DNA of 13,868 nucleotides, taken from assembly GCA_028278625.1 (NCBI GenBank), contig JANQDY010000224.1:1-13868 (forward strand). The letters are read 5' to 3'. Shown here in pieces: positions 1-10,212 of the stretch; positions within the stretch are counted from its first letter, which is position 1, and every line of letters begins with the position of its first letter. This stretch comes from Thermodesulfobacteriota bacterium. Its GTDB lineage: Bacteria; Desulfobacterota; DSM-4660; Desulfatiglandales; Desulfatiglandaceae. Under the pieces are notes generated by a model. That model was given only the letters and a program-made list of their open reading frames with translations, did not search any database and was not told where the DNA came from. A program made the translations under genes and the position numbers.

Positions 1-2022
1 GGCGAGGGTCGGGTGATCCAGCTGGCGGCGGACAGCCTGCTCGACAACCGCTCGCTGGGCTGGAAGCAGACCATGAACCGAATGGATCCGGACACGATCC
101 TTTTTGAGTACCTGCGGCCGGAAAAAAACCCGGCCCTTCCTGATCCCCATATCCCGCAGACGGGGTCCCAGGTTCCCGGTCTGTTGAAACTGACCCCCAA
201 GGAGATTATCTCCCGATTGTCCAAGTTTCACCTGGGTTACCGAATTACCCTGAATCTCAGCAATCTTCAGGTGGAAGACGTGCTGGAATTGCTTTACGAC
301 TGTGAAGGGACCATCAATCGCCTCGAAATTTTCAATCTGAAAGATTACGCGGAGGGAAAAACCGGTCAGGTGGCGGAAATCTCACAGCTCCAGCAGGCCA
401 TCAACCGTGGAAACGTCATCCATTTGAAACAGCTGACCAGGGATATCATCAACAGACTGAGCACCTCTAAGAACCATCGGAAAAAAGACCGCATTCAAAA
501 GCTCTCCGAAATCCTTCACGACATTGCCACGTTACGGGATTTTTACCAGGGGTCTCCTTTGAAAGCGAGGATCGGAAGTGACTCTACGGGCCGGAGCCCC
601 CGGGTGCATGGCATGGGCCTGGCCATTTTAGACACCCTGCCCCGCCGGGCGCAAAATGCGGCATTTGGCTCCGATTCTCCGCGCGATCGAATTCCCATCG
701 CCATCGGCGTGATGAAGCGTCGAACCACATATCCAAAGACCGGGCCGACCCCTTTTCTCAATAACCTTTACCGGCTTGTTCGCCATATTCCGGTCATCGG
801 CTTCTTAGGTAGACGAAAAACCCATGACTGGGTGATTGATCAGGAATCGACCCATTATACCAAGAAAGGGAATGTGGTAACCCTTGGGGGCGTCCAAAAA
901 GATGCGGACAACGGTTTTTCGTTGACACCCGAAGCATCAGAAAAAAAGACCCGACGGCTCTCATGGCGGTATCTCAATACCGGTCTAAAGAACTTTTTAA
1001 AGATCTTCGTGGGTTTTGTGCCGGCCTTTGCCACCTTCGCACTGACCAAGGATTGGTGGTTTTTGGCCTATTTTGGCGCATTCATCTGGTTCGGCATTAC
1101 CGGTTTCAGGAATATCCTTCAGTCGGTGCTGGGCGGCGGCGGCATCAGACGCTCCCCCCTGCTCAGGTGGAACGATTTTGTGAAATGGGAACGTTTGGCC
1201 GATTCACTGCTGTTTACGGGATTCTCGGTCCCACTCCTCGATTATGTTGCCAAAACACTGGTCTTAAATAAAGGATTCGGAATTACCACCGCATCCAATC
1301 CAATTGCGCTGTACAGCTTTATGGCCCTCACTAACGGCCTGTATCTTTGCAGTCACAATCTCTTTAGAGGTTTGCCCAAAGGTGCGGCATACGGAAACCT
1401 TTTCAGAAGCGTTCTGAGCATTCCGGTGGCCCTTTTTTTCAATTGGGCTGCTGCCGGTGTGTTGACGGCCTTCCATGTGCCGGGGATTGAAGGCATACTT
1501 CAGAAGTGGGCCGCCGTTATTTCAAAGGGGGCATCCGACCTGGTGGCCGGACTGATTGAAGGGCTGGCGGATCGTTACCAGAACATTCAAACCCGTATGA
1601 AGGATTATCGCACGAAGATGGCCCAGTTATTTGAAACCTACGCCAGGATTGCGTTGCTGTTTCCGGAAACCGGTACCATGGAAATCTTGAAATCCCCCGG
1701 CAGATTGAGTGGGGCCAAAAGCGGTGAAATCAGAGACTTGGGGAAGATCCTAATCATTTTTTCTCTGGACATGCTCTATTTCTGGATGTACCAGCCACGG
1801 GCCCCCAGTGCCCTCAAACTGATCATGAAATCGCTCAGCCGGGAAGAACGCGGGATCTTCTTGGGGTGTCAAAGGATATTGACCCAGAACAAACGGATCA
1901 GCCTGTTGATCGTTGAGGGATTGCTGGGAAAGAATTTTTCCAAAGCGCTCTCCTTTTACCTGAGCCGCTCCAGGGAATACCTTGGATCCCTCAAGAAGAT
2001 GATGGAGAAGGTGGAGAGGTGA
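1..2022 (+). CDS. Large uncharacterised membrane protein, C-terminal part (5' end outside window)
   Basis: The frame is open from base 1, so this is the last 673 residues of a longer protein. The GTG at 13 is only an internal codon. I do not recognise the family. The first 320 residues or so look soluble, with mixed helix and strand, and include a distinctive GSDSTGRSPRVHGMGLAI segment near residue 192. About residues 330-490 hold four or five hydrophobic stretches that look like membrane helices, linked by a glycine-rich GGGG turn and motifs such as FTGFSVPLLD and SHNLFRGLP. The last 180 residues are helical and charged (DYRTKMAQLFETYAR), probably cytoplasmic. The gene stops with TGA inside the 3' end of the convergent DUF72 gene. 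That the hydrophobic part anchors a soluble domain is inference. The reading frame is secure; the function is unknown. Confidence 0.85.
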   Translation, partial: GEGRVIQLAADSLLDNRSLGWKQTMNRMDPDTILFEYLRPEKNPALPDPHIPQTGSQVPGLLKLTPKEIISRLSKFHLGYRITLNLSNLQVEDVLELLYDCEGTINRLEIFNLKDYAEGKTGQVAEISQLQQAINRGNVIHLKQLTRDIINRLSTSKNHRKKDRIQKLSEILHDIATLRDFYQGSPLKARIGSDSTGRSPRVHGMGLAILDTLPRRAQNAAFGSDSPRDRIPIAIGVMKRRTTYPKTGPTPFLNNLYRLVRHIPVIGFLGRRKTHDWVIDQESTHYTKKGNVVTLGGVQKDADNGFSLTPEASEKKTRRLSWRYLNTGLKNFLKIFVGFVPAFATFALTKDWWFLAYFGAFIWFGITGFRNILQSVLGGGGIRRSPLLRWNDFVKWERLADSLLFTGFSVPLLDYVAKTLVLNKGFGITTASNPIALYSFMALTNGLYLCSHNLFRGLPKGAAYGNLFRSVLSIPVALFFNWAAAGVLTAFHVPGIEGILQKWAAVISKGASDLVAGLIEGLADRYQNIQTRMKDYRTKMAQLFETYARIALLFPETGTMEILKSPGRLSGAKSGEIRDLGKILIIFSLDMLYFWMYQPRAPSALKLIMKSLSREERGIFLGCQRILTQNKRISLLIVEGLLGKNFSKALSFYLSRSREYLGSLKKMMEKVER

Positions 2023-3016
2023 ACCGGTGGGCGATCTTTGCAGCAATCAGTGGGGCATTTCCCCCGGCCCGGTTATTGATGTTGACAAACACGTTTACTC
2101 CCATCTCGGCAGCAGTCTTCATGAGCACCACTGTATCGGCCACCATTTTCTCGTCGCACATGCCGTTAATCAACCGGTCAAAGGGATGGGCTTTGGCATA
2201 GGCGGCTTCGTAACGCATTCCGCGGGGGGTCATCAGCCGGAGAATACATGCCTTTCCGCGGTTCAAAAACCGCCCCCCTGAGAGGTTGAATTGCCTAAGG
2301 AGGCCCGGAAGCCAGGTCCAATGGGACAGGACTTGGCCCACCCCATGCTTTTCAAGCACGCGAAAGACCGGATCCGTCAGAAATGCCTCGGTCCGAAGCT
2401 CCACATGGTATCGGGAGTCTGAATGGACGGACGCAAAGAAACGGTTCAAGCCTTCTGCAAAATGGAAGGGACTTTCCCGTTCTCCTTTTCTCTGATACTC
2501 CTGTTCGAAAATCATGCCGTCAAGCCACGGGTCCATCAGTTTTATCAGTGGTTCATAAAACTGCGCGGTAAAAACGCGTGCGTTAAGATAGTCTTTGTTG
2601 GCAACGAAATGACCTCTCCGTCGCACTTTTTTTGCGGAAACAATCTGAGGGACTTTAAGTGTCAATCGATCTTCGGATTTCAGATACCTGCGATACTCTT
2701 TAAGCAGCCTGAAAACACGTGTGGGTTCACCATCCTGGGTCAATAAGGGTGCGTAGAATGAAAAGTCCAGCTCCAAGGTCCGGAAATGCTCAAAATAGGA
2801 CTTGACGGAATCTACCGGCAGGACGATTTCCGAAAAGCGCTTGCCACCGATCCTTTTGGCCCGCTGATTCAGTTGGCCGGCATATCGTGCCGGATCATAA
2901 ATCTGCCCGAGCCAGCCAGCGTATCGATCGCTGGCCGTTCCCATGAAAATATTGGGGTGAAGATCACGAAATCGGAAATCTTCGGCGGAATAGCTCTTTT
3001 CCTTTTCGGGATTCAT
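1991..3016 (-). CDS. DUF72 (YecE-like) family protein
   Basis: A 341-residue protein with hallmarks of the DUF72 family, a TIM-barrel-like fold of unknown biochemical role. The N-terminal FMGTASDRYAGWLGQIY (residues 24-40) matches the family's G-T-S-G-W-x-Y-x-x-W opening. EIVLPVDSVKSYF (63-75) and HVELRTEAF (204-212) fall where the family has its conserved strand ends, and VFVNINNRAGGNAP (309-322) matches the usual Y-F-N-N-H-x-x-G-x-A-P close. The family is normally 240-300 residues, so this copy is on the long side. It starts 32 bp after the adaptor gene with only a weak purine-rich ribosome site, so coupled translation is likely. The tail TSPPSPSSS is encoded opposite the end of the convergent membrane protein gene and looks like a by-product of that overlap. 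Family assignment is good; no substrate can be named. Confidence 0.87.
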   Translation of the reverse strand: MNPEKEKSYSAEDFRFRDLHPNIFMGTASDRYAGWLGQIYDPARYAGQLNQRAKRIGGKRFSEIVLPVDSVKSYFEHFRTLELDFSFYAPLLTQDGEPTRVFRLLKEYRRYLKSEDRLTLKVPQIVSAKKVRRRGHFVANKDYLNARVFTAQFYEPLIKLMDPWLDGMIFEQEYQRKGERESPFHFAEGLNRFFASVHSDSRYHVELRTEAFLTDPVFRVLEKHGVGQVLSHWTWLPGLLRQFNLSGGRFLNRGKACILRLMTPRGMRYEAAYAKAHPFDRLINGMCDEKMVADTVVLMKTAAEMGVNVFVNINNRAGGNAPLIAAKIAHRFTSPPSPSSS

Positions 3017-3048
3017 CTCTTTTTCAGATTTTGAAGGTTGAACAAGGG

Positions 3049-4317
3049 TCAGCGGGGTGAAACATTCACCGTGACGCCATCTTTCAGCCCCGCAGGATTG
3101 GTGATAACCTGTTCTTTCTTCCCCAGACCTGACAGGATCTCCACACGGTTATCGTAATAGGAGCCCAGATGAACCGGTTTAAACAGTGCCTTTCCCTGAT
3201 CAACCACATAGAGGCCCACCTGCCCGTTTTGTTCCGCCAGCCAACTCGCCGGTATTTTGATGGATTTTCTTTTGCTGATGATGGGGAATTTTGTTCTGGC
3301 GGTCATGCCGTCCGCCATGCGGGGGTCGGGATTTTCCACTTCCATTTCCACCGGAAAAAAGCGGGTGCCTCTTTCGGCAGTGGGTGAGACGAAAGTAACC
3401 CTGGCGGAAAAGGTTTTATCGGGAATGGCATCCACCGTGAAATCGAAGTTCTTTTTGCCTGAAAGGATCTGCAGGTCTCTCTCGTTCAGGGAAAACTTCA
3501 GTTTCAGGCGGTCCAGACCGATGATGGATGTGATGTGTGTGCCGGCCGGAATAACCTCCCCAACCTCCACATCCCGATTAGCGATGGTTCCGACGATGGG
3601 GGCTCGAATGATCGATTTTCCGTATCTGTCTTGTGCCAGCGCCAGGGCCGCCTCCGCCTGCCCCAGTTGCGCTCGGGCCGCATTGATATCTTCGTCACGG
3701 GGCCCCTTCTTGGCCAGCTCCAGGCGCTGTTTCGCAGATGCCATTCTGGCTTTGGCCGTACTCATCTGGCGTTCCGCCGCATCGTAGGCACTGTTTGATA
3801 CGGCTCGAATCTCAAGGAGGCGATCGATCCGTTCAAAGTTTTTTCGCGCTTCCGAAAGGGCCGCCGCTGCTTCCTGTACCTCGGCCGTGGCAATCTCAAT
3901 CTCCTGGGGACGGCTTCCCTTTTCGAGTTTATTGAGATTGCTTTTGGCCGCATTTCTGGCGGCCGTGGCCTCCTGAATCTGAAGGCGCAGGCTGGTGCTC
4001 CCGATTTCCGCCAGCAGATCTCCCTTTCTGACCCGTTCTCCTTTCTCAAAATCGAGTTTCTCGATCATTCCGCCTATTTCATTGGATATTCTCACTTTGA
4101 GATAGGCCTGTAACTCACCCACATACTCGATATCGCCTCTGGGCGGAACCGTTTCAACCGATCTTACGGTAACCTTGCGGCCCTTTTTTCCCTTGGCTTC
4201 CTTCTGCACCTGGGGGCTTTCCTTTGAGGCAACCGGTTCGTCACCGCATCCGGAAACCAGGAAAAGCAGGACGGTCAACAAAAGGAAAAGAGGCCTGATC
4301 ATATTACGCTTTAGCAT
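3049..4317 (-). CDS. Efflux RND/HlyD-type periplasmic adaptor lipoprotein
   Basis: A 422-residue membrane fusion protein, the periplasmic link between an inner-membrane pump and an outer-membrane channel. Residues 1-24 are a lipoprotein signal with a V-S-G-C lipobox (Cys24, followed by Gly). A lipoyl/barrel-sandwich segment follows (about 70-110: [26 protein letters not shown]), then an alanine-rich coiled-coil hairpin (about 112-235) with the typical [16 protein letters not shown] phrase, the second half of the lipoyl domain ([21 protein letters not shown]) and beta-barrel/membrane-proximal domains to the end. The ATG overlaps the mnmG stop by 7 bp, so it belongs to the same transcript. A second ATG at codon 6 is also possible. 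No pump or outer-membrane channel gene flanks it, which is unusual because adaptors are normally encoded with their transporter. Substrate unknown. Confidence 0.92.
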   Translation of the reverse strand: MLKRNMIRPLFLLLTVLLFLVSGCGDEPVASKESPQVQKEAKGKKGRKVTVRSVETVPPRGDIEYVGELQAYLKVRISNEIGGMIEKLDFEKGERVRKGDLLAEIGSTSLRLQIQEATAARNAAKSNLNKLEKGSRPQEIEIATAEVQEAAAALSEARKNFERIDRLLEIRAVSNSAYDAAERQMSTAKARMASAKQRLELAKKGPRDEDINAARAQLGQAEAALALAQDRYGKSIIRAPIVGTIANRDVEVGEVIPAGTHITSIIGLDRLKLKFSLNERDLQILSGKKNFDFTVDAIPDKTFSARVTFVSPTAERGTRFFPVEMEVENPDPRMADGMTARTKFPIISKRKSIKIPASWLAEQNGQVGLYVVDQGKALFKPVHLGSYYDNRVEILSGLGKKEQVITNPAGLKDGVTVNVSPR

Positions 4318-6176
4318 CGTTTTAAATGCACCTGAATGGCCGAAATGGCGGCAGGTGTCACCCCTGCTATTCTGGCGGCCTGTCCGAGGGATACCGGCCT
4401 GATTCGGCCAAGTTTCTCTTTGACTTCATTGGACAGACCGTGAACGGTTTCATAATCGATGGTCCCAGGGATTCGTTTTGATTCAAGGCGCCCCAATTTC
4501 TCCACCTGCCGCTGCTGGCGTTGAATGTATCCGTCATATTTGATCTCCGTCTCCACTTCCATGGAAACCGCTTCATCTTCCCGGGCCAGTTCAGGATCAA
4601 ACAGCTGAAGGTGTTCAAAAAGAATCTCGTTGCGCTTTAAGAGCTGCCGAAGGGTGGTAATGTTTTTGATGGGGGCCGATTTGAGCTTTTTCAGCTGGTC
4701 CTGGATCCCTCTGTTGGGCTTTAGCCGTACTGCCTTCAACCGATCCATGAGTCTCCGGATCCGGTCCCTTTTTCTGCGGAAATCGTCATAAACATCCCTC
4801 GATACCAGACCCAAATCGTAGCCCAGATCCCGAAGCCGTAAATCGGCATTATCTTCCCTTAAGAGAAGCCGGAACTCCGCCCTCGAAGTGAACATGCGGT
4901 AAGGTTCACGGGTCCCTTTCGTCACAAGATCGTCAATGAGCACGCCGGTGTATGCTTCTGCTCGCGAGAGAATGATAGGCGCTTCGTCACGGACCTTCAT
5001 GACCGCATTGATCCCCGCCAAAAGCCCTTGAGCGGCTGCTTCCTCATAACCGGAAGTGCCATTGATCTGACCCGCATGAAAAAGACCTTTAATCCGCTTG
5101 GTCTCTTGTGTGGGCGTAAGCTCCAGGGGATTGATGTAGTCATACTCAATGGCATAACCGGGACGCAGGATCTCGGCCTTTTCGAGACCGGGGATGGATC
5201 TCACCATTCGGACCTGGATGTCTAGGGGAAGACTCGTTGGCAGCCCATTGGGATAGACCTCGAACGTCTCCAGGCCCTCGGGCTCCAGAAAAATCTGATG
5301 TCGCTCTTTTTCAGGAAAACGCACCACCTTGTCTTCGATGGAAGGGCAGTACCGGGCCCCGGTTCCTTGGATGATGCCGCTAAAAAGCGGGGAACGATCC
5401 AGACCCTCCCGAATGATTTCGTGGGTCTCGGCGGTGGTATATGTGATGTGACATGGGACCTGCCGAAGGGGAATCTCTTTAGTGGTAAAGGAAAATGGTC
5501 TGGGGTTCTCGTCCCCGGGCTGAAGGATGAGGTTTTCGTAATCGATGGTCCTGCCGTTTAGACGGGGCGTGGTACCGGTTTTCAACCGCCCCATTTCAAA
5601 ACCGATGGAGGCCAGCTGTTCCGGCAGTCGCACCGATGCCGGATCTCCCATGCGACCGGCCTCAAAATGATCCAGGCCGATATGCACCAGCCCCCGGAGA
5701 AAGGTGCCGCTCGTCAGGATCACGGTCTTGCCCAGGACCTTTTCGTGAATCTGGGTTTCGATGCCCGCAACCTGTCCGTCCTTTATCAGCAGGCGGTCCA
5801 CCATGGCTTGGCGGATATCCAGGTTGGGTGTACACTCCACCACCTGTTTCATGCGTATTCGGTACAGGTCCCGGTCATTCTGGGAACGGGAACCCTGCAC
5901 CGCCAGACCTTTTCGCGTGTTCAATCGCCGAAACTGGATCCCCGTTCGGTCGGCATTCCTGGCCATTTCTCCGCCAAGGGCGTCGATCTCTTTGACCAGA
6001 TGCCCTTTGGCCAGGCCTCCGATGGCCGGGTTGCAGCTCATGGCGGCAACATGATCCAGATTGATGGTCAAAAGAAGTGTGGGATGTCCCATTCTTGCGG
6101 CGGCAAGCGCCGCCTCACAGCCGGCATGACCCGCACCCACCACAATGACATCGTATTGTTTGTCACAGGTGCTCAT
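4311..6176 (-). CDS. mnmG: tRNA uridine-5-carboxymethylaminomethyl(34) synthesis enzyme MnmG (GidA)
   Basis: A 621-residue FAD enzyme, normal length for the family. With MnmE it installs the (carboxymethyl)aminomethyl group on wobble uridine 34 of certain tRNAs, using methylene-tetrahydrofolate and NADH. Visible motifs are the dinucleotide-binding [10 protein letters not shown] (14-23), [23 protein letters not shown] (from residue 47), the conserved active-site region [13 protein letters not shown] with Cys277, [20 protein letters not shown], and [19 protein letters not shown]. The C-terminal helical MnmE/tRNA-binding part ends in [14 protein letters not shown]. The start is set by the conserved N-terminus. 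No clear Shine-Dalgarno site precedes it, only a small hairpin. It follows purA by 81 bp, and its stop overlaps the adaptor start. mnmE is not in the window, which is common in this enzyme's genomic contexts. Confidence 0.97.
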   Translation of the reverse strand: MSTCDKQYDVIVVGAGHAGCEAALAAARMGHPTLLLTINLDHVAAMSCNPAIGGLAKGHLVKEIDALGGEMARNADRTGIQFRRLNTRKGLAVQGSRSQNDRDLYRIRMKQVVECTPNLDIRQAMVDRLLIKDGQVAGIETQIHEKVLGKTVILTSGTFLRGLVHIGLDHFEAGRMGDPASVRLPEQLASIGFEMGRLKTGTTPRLNGRTIDYENLILQPGDENPRPFSFTTKEIPLRQVPCHITYTTAETHEIIREGLDRSPLFSGIIQGTGARYCPSIEDKVVRFPEKERHQIFLEPEGLETFEVYPNGLPTSLPLDIQVRMVRSIPGLEKAEILRPGYAIEYDYINPLELTPTQETKRIKGLFHAGQINGTSGYEEAAAQGLLAGINAVMKVRDEAPIILSRAEAYTGVLIDDLVTKGTREPYRMFTSRAEFRLLLREDNADLRLRDLGYDLGLVSRDVYDDFRRKRDRIRRLMDRLKAVRLKPNRGIQDQLKKLKSAPIKNITTLRQLLKRNEILFEHLQLFDPELAREDEAVSMEVETEIKYDGYIQRQQRQVEKLGRLESKRIPGTIDYETVHGLSNEVKEKLGRIRPVSLGQAARIAGVTPAAISAIQVHLKRC

Positions 6177-6195
6177 GGGGAGATATCATTATTTC

Positions 6196-6222
6196 GACCG
6201 TTCAGGAAAACCTTGGACGGTA
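6196..6222 (-). other. Small hairpin between purA and mnmG
   Basis: In the purA-mnmG gap the arms ACCGT (6197-6201) and ACGGT (6217-6221) can pair. An inner AGG/CCT pair closes a TTTT loop in the minus-strand transcript. No T run follows, so it is not a convincing intrinsic terminator. It sits about 20 nt before the mnmG start, which lacks an obvious ribosome site, so an effect on mnmG translation or on mRNA stability is possible. Chance occurrence is also possible at this stem size. Confidence 0.3.
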
Positions 6223-6257
6223 CAACCTCAAAACAACTGCCGCGAAATCCCGCAATC

Positions 6258-8185
<1,928 letters not shown>

Positions 8186-8189
8186 CTTT

Positions 8190-8471
8190 TTATGAGGGTT
8201 CCTGACGCTTGGCTTTTTTAGCCTGTTCGATCAGTTCAAGCAGTGAGACCATCTTGGGTTTTACAGGGCGATCAAAGGTTTTCGCCCACTGTTCAGGTGT
8301 CAACTCCTTTCTTAAAAGGGTCTCTACCGGAAAATGAATATGCCAGCAGTCAAGTATTTTAAAACAGGGCAGACCTTCATTTTCAACACGGCAAAACGAA
8401 AAAGATATTTGGTGGCCCAACCTGGGGCACCGTATGTTCTTGCCATCTGAAGGTGGTTCTAGTTCTGTCAT
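8190..8471 (-). CDS. Small four-cysteine conserved-type protein, function unknown
   Basis: A 93-residue protein with no named family that I can give. Four cysteines (Cys15, 27, 36, 42) lie in the first half as C-x11-C-x8-C-x5-C, within the phrases CPRLGHQ, FCRVE, LPCFKILDCW. This spacing could bind zinc or an iron-sulfur cluster, though neither is proven. Next comes HIHFPVETLLRKELTPEQW, and the C-terminus is a lysine-rich helix. An in-frame TAG stands directly before the ATG, so no upstream start is possible. The ribosome site is weak (GAGA about 10 nt away). The gene sits between the trpB2 hairpin and the nucleotidyltransferase, 4 bp from the latter. I believe similar small proteins occur in Desulfobacterota, but that is from memory of style and is not established here. 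Confidence 0.7.
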   Translation of the reverse strand: MTELEPPSDGKNIRCPRLGHQISFSFCRVENEGLPCFKILDCWHIHFPVETLLRKELTPEQWAKTFDRPVKPKMVSLLELIEQAKKAKRQEPS

Positions 8472-8491
8472 CTACAAATCGTCTCTTTGGG

Positions 8492-8535
8492 ACAACTTGG
8501 GCCCCGGCAGTTTACCTTACCGGGGCCCGAGTTGT
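8492..8535 (-). other. Strong GC-rich hairpin between trpB2 and the small cysteine protein gene
   Basis: Arms 8492-8507 and 8520-8535 are complementary over 16 positions with a single imperfect pair (T8498 and G8529) and a 12-base loop. The core is GGCCCCGG-like. It starts 17 bases after the trpB2 stop. No T run follows on either strand, so it does not match a standard intrinsic terminator. A factor-assisted terminator, an attenuating structure or an mRNA processing/stability element would all fit. In the minus transcript the odd pair is C-A; in a plus transcript it would be U-G. Confidence 0.6.
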
Positions 8536-8552
8536 GCCGTCTCAGCGAATAT

Positions 8553-9938
8553 CTACAGCTTCCCCTCGCGGTACTGCTGCGGTTTGGGCAGGGGTGCTAT
8601 GTCTTCGAGCGCTCTTTTGATCTCCTCCTCCGGAAGGGGATGATCCTTGAGGCGGCCCTCAAAAAAGGCCTGATAGGCGGCCATATCCACGAGCCCGTGC
8701 CCGCTCCAGTTAAACAGGATCACCTTTTCCTTGCCTTCTTCCTTGGCCTTTATTGCTTCACTGATGGTCGCTGCCACCGCGTGGTTACACTCCGGCGCAC
8801 TGATGAATCCTTCACACCTGGCAAAAGCGACACCGGCATCAAAGGTTTCCATTTGGCTGATAGCGACGGGCTCGATCAAATCATCCAATATCAACTGGCT
8901 GATTATGGGCGCCATGCCGTGATATCTAAGCCCACCAGCATGAATGGGGGCCGGCACGAAATTGTGCCCCAGGGTATGCATGGGCATGAGCGGGGTCATC
9001 TGTACCGTATCCCCGAAATCGTAGGCGAACGGTCCCTGGGTCATGGTGGGGCATGAATTGGGTTCAGCGCCGATGATTCTTACCTCTTTTCCGTGGATCT
9101 TATCCCGCACATAGGGAAGGCACATGCCGGCAAAATTGCTCCCACCGCCGGCGCACCCGATCACCACGTCGGGGTAATCCCCGGCGATGGCCATTTGTTT
9201 CTGGGCCTCCAGTCCGATGACGGTCTGGTGAAGCATCACGTGATTCAGAACGCTCCCCAAAGAGTATTTGGCCCCTTCCGTGTTAACGGCGGCCTCCACC
9301 GCCTCGCTGATGGCAATCCCCAGGCTGCCCGGGGATTCGGGATCTTTTTCAAGGATCGTACGTCCGGCATTTGTCTCCGTACTGGGACTGGCAACACACT
9401 TGGCCCCCCAGGTTTCCATCATGAGACGCCGGTACGGCTTCTGGTTATAGGAGATTTTCACCATGTAAACCTTACATTCCAGACCGAAAAAGGCGCAGCA
9501 CATGGAAAGAGCACTTCCCCACTGTCCGGCCCCGGTTTCCGTGCAGATGGTCTTGGTGCCGGCAACCTTGTTATAATAGGCCTGCGCAATGGCGGTGTTG
9601 GGCTTATGGCTTCCGGCGGGGCTCACCCCTTCATTCTTGAAATAGATCTTTGCCGGTGTGTCGAGGTATTTTTCCAGACTGTAGGCCCTGTAAAGAGGAC
9701 TCGGCCGCCAGATGACATATTTTTCCAGCACCTCTTCGGGAATGTCGATCCACCGCTCCTGACTCACTTCCTGCTCGATAAGGTTCATGGGGAAAATGGG
9801 CGCCAGATCATCAGGCCCTGCCGGCTGTCCGGTTCCCGGATGCAGTGGCGGTTCCATAGGCGTGGGCATGTCCGCCATAATATTGTACCATTGACGCGGC
9901 AACTCCGATTCAGGTAAAAAGATCTTCTTGGTTTTCAT
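8553..9938 (-). CDS. trpB2: TrpB2-type tryptophan synthase beta-like, PLP-dependent enzyme
   Basis: A 461-residue member of the TrpB2 branch, longer than the roughly 400 residues of canonical TrpB. It condenses indole with serine to tryptophan using pyridoxal phosphate in the cytosol. The PLP lysine is Lys112 in [27 protein letters not shown] (77-92) and [13 protein letters not shown] form the substrate face, and [12 protein letters not shown] is the phosphate-binding loop. The N-terminal [18 protein letters not shown] is typical of this branch. The reading frame continues 28 codons further to 10022, but I chose the ATG at 9938. A CAGGAG site lies 10 nt before it, and the family N-terminus begins with the K-x-x-L-x-E-x-x-x-P-x-x-W-Y-N motif just after. 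No trpA is present, and TrpB2 proteins often act without a tight TrpA partner or in indole salvage. Confidence 0.93.
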   Translation of the reverse strand: MKTKKIFLPESELPRQWYNIMADMPTPMEPPLHPGTGQPAGPDDLAPIFPMNLIEQEVSQERWIDIPEEVLEKYVIWRPSPLYRAYSLEKYLDTPAKIYFKNEGVSPAGSHKPNTAIAQAYYNKVAGTKTICTETGAGQWGSALSMCCAFFGLECKVYMVKISYNQKPYRRLMMETWGAKCVASPSTETNAGRTILEKDPESPGSLGIAISEAVEAAVNTEGAKYSLGSVLNHVMLHQTVIGLEAQKQMAIAGDYPDVVIGCAGGGSNFAGMCLPYVRDKIHGKEVRIIGAEPNSCPTMTQGPFAYDFGDTVQMTPLMPMHTLGHNFVPAPIHAGGLRYHGMAPIISQLILDDLIEPVAISQMETFDAGVAFARCEGFISAPECNHAVAATISEAIKAKEEGKEKVILFNWSGHGLVDMAAYQAFFEGRLKDHPLPEEEIKRALEDIAPLPKPQQYREGKL

Positions 9939-10212
9939 GGTATTTTCGCTCCTGATAAATTGGTTGACATATTCAATCGCGACAACAATACCGCGACCGA
10001 TTCCCGATTTGCCGTGCCACATGCATCTTTTACATGCGGGTGATCACCATTAGGATGCGGCTTATATGAACCCAATTGAGTGATGATGAACAGTGGTCTA
10101 AACATCAGATGCGCCCATGATGTTAGAAGGCGTTTGAAACCCAACCAGAAGGCTAGTGTGTTTGGCGCATAAAGTCAAGCATGGAACAGGGCACTTTAGA
10201 GAGGTTTTTAGG
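9939..10212. promoter_or_regulatory. Divergent control region between trpB2 and the ATPase gene
   Basis: The 274 bp between the two divergent start codons carry several symmetrical elements and no convincing gene. A perfect GGTGATCACC palindrome lies at 10039-10048, flanked by direct ATGCGG repeats at 10034-10039 and 10055-10060. An inverted repeat is at 10097-10127: AACATCA/TGATGTT arms, extended by TCTA/TAGA with one unpaired base, around a 10-base spacer. Promoters for both genes must lie here or nearby, but I could not place convincing -35/-10 pairs on either strand. The repeats look like operator sites or a leader hairpin; the regulator is unknown. Confidence 0.45.
10097..10127. repeat. 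Inverted repeat upstream of the ATPase gene
   Basis: TCTAAACATCA and TGATGTTAGA are complementary apart from one unpaired A, with a 10-base spacer. This equals a 10-bp arm operator or a weak hairpin. It begins 86 bases before the ATPase start and about 160 bases before the trpB2 start, so it could act on either gene. No T run follows, so a terminator is unlikely. Confidence 0.5.

Noticed and set aside
9093..9917. Long plus-strand open frame opposite trpB2
   Set aside because: It mirrors the trpB2 coding sequence, with no family-like motif.
9964..9969. TTGACA on the plus strand as a promoter for the ATPase gene
   Set aside because: No -10 box at a proper distance, and nearly 250 bp from the start codon.
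9939..10022. 28-codon upstream extension of trpB2
   Set aside because: It lacks the family N-terminus, and the ATG at 9938 has the good ribosome site.
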